A model generated the notes under the pieces. That model ran no database searches. It saw nothing but the letters and a program-made list of their open reading frames with translations, and was not told the origin of the DNA. From positions 91,944,439-92,008,438 of the forward strand of contig CM050450.1 of assembly GCA_027563935.2 (NCBI GenBank): 64,000 bases of DNA, written 5' to 3'. Within the stretch, counting starts at the first letter, position 1. The number at the start of each line of letters is the position of its first letter. Source of the DNA: Costus lasius (lineage: Eukaryota > Streptophyta > Magnoliopsida > Zingiberales > Costaceae). The position numbers and the translations under genes are program-made. Shown here in pieces: positions 55,621 through 64,000 of the stretch.

Positions 55621-56477
55621 TTACAAATGATAGACCCTTACTCATCTGTCAACTCAAAAAGGCGCAAGGACAACAAATTGCATAATGTTTACTATGCCTC
55701 GGTTCCACCTGAACATCTATGATTGAAGCTATGGTCGAGCTAATAACCTTAAACAACCGCTTTTTGGGTGGCAACCCAAATTTTTGACTCTTATAGACTT
55801 AAGTTTTAGATTTTGATTTTCTTTAGATTTTTAGGAATTTTTGCAGCATGATTTGATGAATTTTTATTGATGAAAAGTCTCCAAATATGGTGTTTTATAT
55901 GCAGAAATTTTTGGAAAATTTTTATTTGAACTATAGGCGTCAAACGAGATATTCAGGGGCATAGTCATGAGTCCATCACGGGCCATGAGTTTTGTATTGC
56001 TAAAAAGGCTTAAGGCACAAAAAGAATCACGACCGCAGCCGTGAATAACTCATGGACTGTGAAGACCTAGTTTTTAAACTTAACAGTCGAGGGTTAGCGT
56101 TTACGCCTATGCTCGTAAGTCCTGATTTCTCGTCGAATCCTTCCACCTCAGGCGATGAATCTCTGTTCCTGACCTTCCTCCATCATCGGCGGTCCTTTCC
56201 GTTGATCCTCCGATGAGCTTTGAGTCAGATTTCGTGGAGAAGTGCCCGATACACTGAAGAACGTGATACTCATCGCCAACACTCATTTCCAGCCAAAATT
56301 CACCAAAATCCATGAGCAAACTCAACCTTAGAGTAATCTTTGGCTTCCCTATTAGATTAGCTTCTTTTCAAGATCGATTGGAGTCGGATGTCATCAATTT
56401 GTTGAAGTTTTCTTCTGATTTTTGGACCGAACTATTTCTGAGTTACTATAGCTGTGTAGTTTTTGCAAAAACACTCT
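55621..56477 (+). other. Element C tail without RT, RNase H or integrase
   Basis: Directly after protease the sequence passes to the conserved post-pol region of Athila elements (the GGGTGGCAACCCAA motif near 55769) and an AT-rich untranslated stretch with an ACGGGCC/GCCGTG pattern (55975-56045). The RT-RH-IN part, normally about 2.5-3 kb, is absent. No gene is seen. Confidence 0.65.
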
Positions 56478-56800
56478 ATATTTCTGTGAATTTTAAGAAT
56501 TATGGCACCAAGGAAATTAGTGAGGACTAGACTCTATGGTGCGGTTAGGAAGGCGGGGGTACGAGGACCATATTCCCAATTTATCCCATATATAAGATTG
56601 TTCATGGAGTTCTTCCAGAGCGATTTAAGCTAGCATAGATATTAGCTACAGAGTCCCAGATCCCATTTGATTTGTTTCCTCCTTTAGACATACTGATGAA
56701 CCTACAATAGGTGGGAGGGTCCTTAGTGCCGTACTCTATGGTGTTATACAATGCACGAAGAAATGAGAGAGGGTCTTTAGATGAGGGAAGTAAAAAATGC
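56478..56800 (+). pseudogene. Remnant of the Athila third (env-like) ORF
   Basis: ATG 56491 opens MAPRKLVRTRLYG..., and downstream fragments read VLPERFKLA, ATESQIPFDLFPPLDILMNLQ and VGGSLVPYSMVLYNARRN, in the manner of the third ORF of Athila-type elements. Frameshifts and stops break it. Assignment rests on position and weak resemblance. Confidence 0.45.
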
Positions 56801-57261
56801 TTGGAAATATAGTAGGGAAACACGATGAAATAAGCGGCGAAATCGTTTCGGGGCAACACAAATGGAAGAAAACACAACGACACTCAACTACAGGAATTAA
56901 ACTCACTAACCTCGTAGCAAATTTTAAGCTCAGCATGTCTAGGGCAGTGGTTTCGCAAGGTATAGCTCGCGCGCCTATAAACCTTGAAAACAAACCAACG
57001 AACAAGGAAACGTCCACGCCTCCGATGCACGGATGCTCACGGCTAAGGGGTGAAGGAAGAAATGGAAACACAGTGGAAATGAACAAGTAACTTCTGAAAA
57101 ACAGGTGAACCTGACCCACCAGAGGCGGTGGGATTTACTTCTTATAAGATTGGAAGCAACTCTAGAGTCGAGGCACCGAAGATGACTCGTACAAACTCTG
57201 GAATCGAAGCCCCAACTTTGACTCCCATACGCTGGAGGCACTCTTGTTCACTAGGAGAACT
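56801..57261. other. Unassigned junction between elements C and D
   Basis: No LTR end, PPT or domain was recognised in these 0.46 kb. It should contain the break between C's tail and D's integrase. D's 3' part and LTR are not visible. Confidence 0.4.
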
Positions 57262-59529
57262 CTATCATCTACAATGGACAAAGGGAGCCTGTGGAGATGA
57301 ACAATCTCCTTAACAAAAAGGTGTGCCACATGGGACGGATCCGCAGTCCGTGAACAAGGGATGAAGTGGGCCATTTTCAAGAACAGGTCTACAACCACGT
57401 AGACGGAATCGAAGCGAGACATGGTTCAGAGCAGCCCGAAGACAAAGTCCATGTTGAGGTTGCACCAAGGACCCTCAGCAACTGGCAAAGGGCTGTGCAG
57501 GCCGGTATTGGCGGGTCGGGGTTTGGCCAATTGACATGTACCACAATGGCGCACAATGCACTCAACATCCTTGGGAAGGGAAGGCCAAAAGAAGCATTCC
57601 TCTGCCATCTCAAGGGTCTTGTCGCAGCCATGATGGCTAGCAATGCCACTTACATGTAGCTCGAGCAAAAGATGATCTCAAAGTGACGAGCGGGGAATGC
57701 ACAAGCGGTTTCCCAAGAAAAGATAGCCCTCGCAGAGCTTGTATCGTGACTTAGGATCAGAAGACTCAGTCAAGGCAGCATAAATAGCACCGAAGTTGGT
57801 TCACATGGTGTATTCTTCCTTGACGTGGTCAAAGGTGTTGACACGAGTGCGCATCACGCACAAGAGAGTCCGAACGCGACTGAAAGCATCCGCAACGATG
57901 TTCTGCTTGCCCGCCATGTGATTAATCATAAAGGAGTTATGTTGCAATTACTTGACCCACTTGGCATGGCGGGCACATAATTTCTTTTCGGCATTAAGGA
58001 AGGACAAGGCCTGATGGTCGCTGTATAGGATGAACTCACGGTGGAGGAGGTAATGCCTCCACTGACAGAGCGACTAGACAATGGCATAGAACTTTTTGTC
58101 ATAGGTCGAGTAACGCTGCCGAACAGCATTCAACTTCTCGTTAAAGAAGGCTACCGGGTGTCCTTCTTGGCTAAGGGAACCTCTGATTCCAGTACCGGAG
58201 GCGTCGCATGCAACCTCAAAGACTTTCGAGAAGTCCGGGAGGCGCAAGACAGGTGCAGTCATGATGGTGTCCTTAAGGGTGTCGAAGGCGCGTTGAGTGG
58301 CAAGCGTCCACTCAAAGTCATCCTTGGAGAGACGCTGGGTCAGCGAGGTTGCAATCGTGCTGAGACCCCAAATGAAACGGTGGTAAAAGCCCGCGAGGCC
58401 CAAAAAGCTATGGACCTCAGATATGGTGCTGGTATGGGCCAATGCCGGATGGCCTCAACCTTGGCGGGGTCAACAAAAAGACCCTGGTTGGATACAATGT
58501 AACACAGAATGTGGACCTGGTTGATCATAAAGGAGCACTTCTTCGTGTTAAGGAAGAGGCGCTCCTTGAGTAGGAGGTCAAAAGTGGAGCGAAGATACTC
58601 CAAGTGCTCATCTTGGGTCTGACTAAAGATCAGGATGTCATCAAAGTAGATGACTAGGAACTTGCCCATGTAGGGGTTGAGGACTTGGCTCATGAGCCTC
58701 ATAAATGTGGATGGGGCATTGGACAACCCAAAGGGCATGACAAGCCACTCGTAAAGGCTGTCCTTGGTCTTGAAAGTGGTTTTCCACTCATAACCTTCGC
58801 AAATGCGGACTTGGTGGTATCCTCTATGAAGGTCGGGCTTGGAGAACCAGGACGCTCTAGAAACTAAGTCCAACATATCGTCAAGTCTAGGTATAGGGAA
58901 CCTACACTTGATGGTAATCCGGTTAATGGCATGGCTGTCAATGCACATGCACCACGACCCATCCTTCTTGGGCGTGAGGAAGGCAGGGACAGCACAAGGA
59001 CTTAGGCTCTCATGGATGTACCCCTTTGTGAGGAGTTCATTCACTTGACGCTGCAACTCAGCGTGCTCCATGGGGTTAAGGCGATCATGGGGTAGGTTCA
59101 GGAGGGGCACGCCTGGAATAAGGTCAATTGCGTGCTGGATCTCCCTATCCGGAGGGAGTCCATGGGGTAGGTCTGCGGGGCTGATGTCACTGAACTCAGC
59201 CAAAAGAGTGGACACTTCCGGAGGAGGCGTTGAGTCCGAGGGAGGCGAGGGATCTTGTACCACATGCACCATCAGGGCGTAGACTACTATAGACTCGGTG
59301 GCCTCATGCATAAGCGCGGAGGTGCGCATGAGGGAGACCACGGTGGGTGCGGGAGGGGCAGGCGCAGGTAGAACAATCAAACTCTTAGAGGTGGATGCAC
59401 GTAGCTCCTTAGGCGGAGTCGGGATCAAGCGGATTTTTTGGTTGTTATGGTCAAACACATAAGTGTTCCACCAGCCGTAGTGGACCACGTCTCTATCATA
59501 AAGCCAAGCGCATCCTAAGAGGACGTGGG
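57262..59529 (-). pseudogene. Ty3/gypsy (chromovirus-like) pol fragment, element D
   Basis: Minus-strand order: end of protease (VLLGCAWLYDRDVVHYG), RT (LTPKKDGSWCMCID, FSKPDLHRGYHQVRI, MPFGLSNAPSTFMRL, catalytic VIYFDDILIFS), a 1-bp frameshift near 58435, RNase H (FEVACDASGTGIRGSLSQEGHPVAFFNEKL; after a stop at 58074, the SDHQALSFLN and NIVADAFSR motifs), an integrase zinc-finger region (HHGCDKTLE...CIVRHCGTCQLAK) and the start of the integrase core (VVVDLFLKMAHFIPC...SIVDDR), broken at about 57262. Several stops are present. Gag, integrase end and both LTRs are missing. Clade (Reina- or CRM-like) not determined. Confidence 0.88.
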
Positions 59530-60688
59530 TGAAGAGTCCCTACCAGGAAGGGGGGGGGGGAAACCCTAAGGGGGCGCATATCAAGAATCTCATAGCGGAA
59601 GCTAGGGTTTCCTTAGGATCATTTGAATAAACATATGATCAACTTGCTGAAAGATTGCAAAGATGAATGAAAGATCATACCATCGCCATCCTTTGGATGG
59701 TGCCTTGGAAGCAAAGATCGAAAGGGATCTTCTCCAAAGATGACGCACACAAGATGAGGAATGGCTTCTCCTTGTCGTCTTTGTGCTAGCAAAGCTTCAA
59801 GGGGTCCTTTGTGTGGAGGAAGATTGAGATGCGAGAGCAATTCTCTCCTTGGCCGAAATCTTCTCTTCTCTTCTCGTCAACACACACCCACGAGAGTGCA
59901 AAACCGGCCACATGAGAAGAGGGGAACGTCTTTGGCGTTTTGGCGTTAAGAGGAAGTGGCCTTGATGACATTCCAAAAATAGAATATCATGAAGCCATGC
60001 GCCCATGATCTTAAAACCAACCAAAAACGCTTACAAGCATTGAACCAAGCGTTCACCTATGTGAACCGGTTCAAGCCAAACCGTCCCAATTGAATTTGGT
60101 TCATAAACCAAATCAAAATAGCCCAAGCCATGGTCTAGATCTTATTGAACCAAATGGTTCAAGATCTAACCGTTCATCTCTTGATGCTCTTGATCTCACC
60201 GATCTAGCATCAACTCTCTCGATCGAAGCTTACCGATCTCAAGCCCTAATCAATCAAACATGATCAGACCAGATCTCACTTACAATCAGAGTTTAAACTC
60301 CTTTAAACTGAACCCAAACAATTCAGTCCACACGATCTGACTTAAGTAAGCCATATCATCAAATTGTGCGACCCTGAGGGTTTCCTTTAAATGTCGGTAA
60401 TGATAACTTACGTTATAACGATCAGTGAGGGGTATCTAGCAACACATCACTGTCTCCCGATATAAAGGAAAGAGTCTTCCAAGACTACACCCAAACCATA
60501 GCACAAGTGTGAATCCACTTCACTAGGCATACATGTTTCCTTTGCCATTGAATGTTCTTATTGGACAAGCGTGTCAAGCTTGTAGCTCCAATATGATGAG
60601 CATGATTAGATCAGATGAACATAGTCACCTGGGTATGGCCATACACTTTCTCAATCATCTCATCCAGGGGGGCCCCTTTAGAACATCA
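59530..60688 (-). mobile_element. Family-1 LTR, 3' part (LTR E), in D's protease region
   Basis: A minus-strand family-1 LTR whose 3' end lies at about 59530 (read as ...GGGACTCTTCA) and which continues to 60688, where it is cut by element F. It includes a run of 11 or more C/G near 59549-59562 (possibly polymorphic or an assembly problem), ATG GCG ATG plus GTATGA on the minus strand at 59689-59675, and the CTAGCACAA motif near 59784. Its 5' part should lie beyond F, outside the window. Confidence 0.8.
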
Positions 60689-62384
60689 TGAAAGTGCCCC
60701 TTATCAAGGGGGGTCCCCTTCTAGGGGGAGCAAAAACCCTAAAGTGATGGCGCATAAAATATTGACTTGCGGAAACTAGGGTTTATAGGATCGACTTGCA
60801 TGTTAAAAGATCAACTTAATGAAAAGCTATTGAAGATGATGCAAAACGATCATACCATCACCATGGAGTGGATGTCGCCTTGGAAGCTAAAGTCGCAAGT
60901 GCCACTTCTCCAAAGTCTCGCACACAAGAGGATGATGGCAAACTCTTTGTCGCTCCTTGTGCTAGCAAGGCTTCAAAGAATCCTTGATCGAATGAGAAAG
61001 GGATGGAGATCTTTTCTCTTGGCTGAATCCTCCTCAACCTTCAAGCGTCGCCACACACCACGAGAGTCGAGAGGAATCTGTTCAAGTGGCAAGAATAGAG
61101 ATTACTCTAATCGGACGAGAGCCCCCCACCAAGTGGAGATCATGGTTACTAAAAATAGTAACCACTCACCGCCCCATATGTTCACGTCAAGTGAACTTGT
61201 CGCCAAGCCTTGAACCATGCGCTCATTCCATGAGCGGTTCATTTCGGTTTGGTCCAAGACCAATTAATCCAAGTATTATGGTCTAGATCTTAAATAAACC
61301 CTAAGGTTCCCGATCTAACCGTCGATCTCCTTGATGCCCCTGATCTGACCGATCTGGCATCTATTCTCTCGATCGAAGCTTACCGATCTTAAGCCCTAAT
61401 CAATCAAACATGATCAGACCAGATCTCACTCACAATCAGAGATTAAATCCCTTTAAACTGAACCCAAACAATTCAGTCCACACGATCTGACTTAAGTAAG
61501 CCATATCATCAAATTGTGCGACCCTGAGGGTTTCCTTTAAATGTCGGTAACGATAATTCACATTATCACGATCAGTGAGGGGTATCTAGCAACACATCAC
61601 TGTCTCCCGATAGAAAGGAAAGAGTCTTCCAAGACTACACCCAAACCACAGCACAAGTGTGAATCATTTCACAAGGCATGCATATTTCCTTTGCCACTGG
61701 ATGTTCTTATTGGACAAGCCTGTCAAGCTCGTAACTCCAATATGATAAGCATGATTAGATCAGATGAACACTGTCACCTGGGTATGGCCATACTCTCTCT
61801 CAATCATCTCATCCAGGGGCCCCTTTAGAACATCACACTCCTTAAACAAGGAGACGGCAATCCTATGTCTATCACTAGTGCTCTAACCTGACTCAAGCTC
61901 ACCATCCAAGATAGTCTATAATCATTATGTTTCAAATGATATTGAACCATCTCAAAACAATGACAATCATCATTTAGAAACACAAGTGATCTCAAGTCAG
62001 AGGAAATGTGCCACTTGTTGCAATCAAGGAATATTCATATTGCGACAAACAATTGAACATCCTAGTAGGGTCTGTCCAGTACATCCAATGTACCCATGAG
62101 TCTACATCTTATTCCATGCTCGAAGCATCCTATAAGATTAGACTACATATTAGTCTTATCCATATCAAGGTTGTCTCATGTTCACCAAGATACATCGACT
62201 AAGGACATAATAGCATATCAGCCTAGCTGAACAGCTTTTGAGACATTATTCAGAAGAACATATATTGTAGCAGACAATGTAGCTAACTGAATAACAACCA
62301 TGCCTTTAAACATAACAGTTTATTACATGATACTGATACATTCCCATAGGCCTCAAACATTAGCCTTAAGGGCATACCCCAACA
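60689..62384 (-). repeat. 3' LTR of element F (family 1, minus strand)
   Basis: 1,696 bp, read on the minus strand from TGTTGGGGTATGCCC at 62384 to ...GGCACTTTCA at 60689. ATG GTG ATG at 60864-60856 is followed by GTATGATCG. The base block catca (60684-60688) should be the TSD; its partner is outside the window. Confidence 0.93.
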
Positions 62385-62395
62385 ATCTCCCACTT
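62385..62395 (-). other. Polypurine tract of element F
   Basis: ATCTCCCACTT, the reverse complement of AAGTGGGAGAT, abuts the LTR start. Confidence 0.9.
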
Positions 62396-62404
62396 GCACT
62401 TAAT

Positions 62405-64000
62405 CTAATGGTTGAGAAATCTCAAACCCATATTATTACAGTGCTTCTCATGCTTCTGCTGCGCCAGAGGCTTGGTAAGCGGGTCTGCCAGATTGTCATC
62501 TGTATGAACCTTGCAGACTTTGATCTCGCCTCGATCTATGATCTCCCTGATCAAATGAAACCGTCTCTGTATGTGCTTGGACTTCTGGTGCGACCGTGGT
62601 TCCTTTGCTTGTGCGATTGCTCCAGTGTTATCACAGAAGATAACCAAAGGATCTGCACTCGAAGGAACAACACCAAGTTCTCTCACGAACTTACGAATCC
62701 ACACTGCCTCCTTGGATGCTTCCGAGGCTGCAACATACTCGGCTTCTGTTGTGGAATCAGCAACAGTTGACTGTTTGAAACTCTTCCACACCACTGCACC
62801 TCCATTCAAGCTAAAAACATAGCCTGATTGCGATCGGAAATCATCCTGGTCAGACTGGAACGAAGCGTCAGTATATCCTTCAATACTGAGTTCTTCCTGA
62901 CCACCATATATCAAGAACATATCTTTGGTCCTCCGCAGATATTTTAAAATGTTCTTGACTGCAATCCAGTGCGCCATACCTGGATTACTTTGGAAACGAC
63001 TCGTTACGCTTAACCCGTAAGCAACGTCAGGGCGAGTACACAACATCGCATACATAATGGAACCAATAGCCGAAGCATAAGGCGTATTGTCCATTTCATC
63101 TTTCTCAGTCTGTGTTTGTGGACACTGACTCTTCGAAAGATTCAGACCATGTCTGACTGGAAGATATCCTCGTTTAGAATTCTCTAAATGAAATCTCTCC
63201 AGGACCTTTTCGATGTAAGTACTCTGGCACAGCCCGAGAAGCCTCTTAGATCTATCCCTGTAGATCTTCACACCTAACACATAGGCTGCTTCTCCTAAAT
63301 CTTTCATCTGGAAACATTTCCTCAGCCATGCCTTCACAGCATGCATTTCAGGAATGTCATTTCCAATGATCAAGATATCATCGACGTAGAGGACTAGGAA
63401 AGTAATCACGCTCCCACTAAACCTCTTATATACACACGGGTCATCCTCGTTCTTGATGAAACCGAATTCAGTGACTGATTCATCAAAACGAATATTCCAG
63501 CTTCTTGATGCTTGCTTCAGTCCATAAATAGACTTCTTTAACATGCATATTTTATGACGATCTGATGGATTAGTGAAACCCTCAGGTTGTGTCATATACA
63601 CATCCTCATCCAGATTTCCATTAAGGAAAGCTGTTTTCACATCCATCTGCCAAATCTCATAATCATAATATGCAGCTATCGCGAAAAGAATCCGAATAGA
63701 CTTAAACATGGCTACAGGTGAGAAAGTTTCATCATAATCTATCCCGTAGATTTGTTTGAAACCTTTCGCAACTAGCCTGCCTTTATAGGTAACTACGTTA
63801 CCATCCATGTCAATCTTCTTCTTGAAGATCCATTTACAGCCTATAGGGATTACTCCTGGAGGCGGATCAACCAAATCCCAAACTTGGTTATCTGACATGG
63901 AGTCCATCTCGGCGCGCATAGCTTCAAGCCATCTTGCTGACTCCGGTCCACTGACCGCATCCGCATAAGTAAGGGGTTCATCATTGTCAATGATATAGAG
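62405..64000 (-). CDS. Gag-Pol polyprotein of element F, C-terminal part (open at the window end)
   Basis: Minus-strand frame without stop from the window edge to TAG at 62407-62405 (532 codons). It carries the end of the integrase-RT linker (LTYADAVSGPESARWLEAMRAEMD), RT with GCKWIFKKK, QMDVKTAFLNG and catalytic YVDDIL, and RNase H with YTDASF, TEAEY, CDNTGA and LADPLTKPLAQQKHEKH. It is very close to X3 over the same span. Whether gag, protease and integrase are intact cannot be seen. F may be a second near-intact family-1 copy and is inserted in LTR E. Confidence 0.93.
   Translation of the reverse strand, partial: LYIIDNDEPLTYADAVSGPESARWLEAMRAEMDSMSDNQVWDLVDPPPGVIPIGCKWIFKKKIDMDGNVVTYKGRLVAKGFKQIYGIDYDETFSPVAMFKSIRILFAIAAYYDYEIWQMDVKTAFLNGNLDEDVYMTQPEGFTNPSDRHKICMLKKSIYGLKQASRSWNIRFDESVTEFGFIKNEDDPCVYKRFSGSVITFLVLYVDDILIIGNDIPEMHAVKAWLRKCFQMKDLGEAAYVLGVKIYRDRSKRLLGLCQSTYIEKVLERFHLENSKRGYLPVRHGLNLSKSQCPQTQTEKDEMDNTPYASAIGSIMYAMLCTRPDVAYGLSVTSRFQSNPGMAHWIAVKNILKYLRRTKDMFLIYGGQEELSIEGYTDASFQSDQDDFRSQSGYVFSLNGGAVVWKSFKQSTVADSTTEAEYVAASEASKEAVWIRKFVRELGVVPSSADPLVIFCDNTGAIAQAKEPRSHQKSKHIQRRFHLIREIIDRGEIKVCKVHTDDNLADPLTKPLAQQKHEKHCNNMGLRFLNH

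Noticed and set aside
56736..57119. 127-aa minus-strand ORF between elements C and D
   Set aside because: It overlaps the env-like remnant on the opposite strand, has no recognisable motif, and crosses the likely C/D junction.

Overview
The window is plant nuclear DNA, almost certainly from an angiosperm with a retrotransposon-rich, probably large genome. Nearly every base can be placed in an LTR retrotransposon and no complete host gene was found. Two Ty1/copia families account for most of it. Both have the build of the Angela/BARE lineage: LTRs of 1.5-2 kb that open TGTTGG..., an initiator-Met PBS (TGGTATCAGAGC), a non-coding leader of about 1.9 kb in family 1, and a single gag-pro-IN-RT-RH frame. 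Two Ty3/gypsy groups form the older substrate: an Athila-like element with its LTR relatives, and a chromovirus-like pol fragment. The species cannot be named from this sequence.

The layout is a stack of insertions that can be unpacked by matching 5-bp target-site duplications (TSDs). Element C (Athila-like, +) has its LTR end and PBS at about 4218-4507, gag at 4749-5768, the gag C-terminus at 54524-54967, protease at 55033-55620 and an env-like remnant near 56478-56800. Its gag was split by a solo Athila-type LTR, L3 (5769-54523, TSD ggttt). L3 was hit twice: by family-1 element A (6842-15992, +, TSD aactt) and by family-2 element B (16724-54496, -, TSD gtatc/gtatt). B holds family-1 element X1 (19531-46878), which holds X2 (23877-42085, TSD gagtt), which holds X3 (29171-38360, TSD gtttc). 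The order is therefore C > L3 > B > X1 > X2 > X3. LTR divergence roughly follows it: B's LTRs differ most, X1 and X2 by about 1 percent, X3 by six bases in 1,707. B also carries a 0.47-kb near-perfect hairpin, itself split by a solo LTR (TSD gattc).

At the left edge (1-3444) four more layers overlap: family-1 LTR pieces G and H, a 40-bp inverted LTR tip I, and an Athila-type LTR with a family-2 solo LTR inside. At the right edge, a minus-strand Ty3/gypsy pol fragment D (57262-59529) is cut by family-1 LTR E, which is in turn cut by element F (60689 to beyond the window). F's pol frame is open to the window end.

Only X3 keeps an uninterrupted polyprotein (1,294 aa). A, X1 and X2 are inactivated mainly by CAG-to-TAG changes, as expected from deamination of methylated CHG sites. 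The most interesting signal is in family 1. Every LTR copy reaching that region keeps a short ATG-NNN-ATG that runs straight into a GT splice donor, and every leader ends in a branch point, polypyrimidine tract and TAG acceptor exactly 21 nt before the gag start. Splicing would put the LTR start codon in frame with gag and remove the PBS and a pair of covarying leader hairpins. This suggests separate RNA pools for translation and for packaging.
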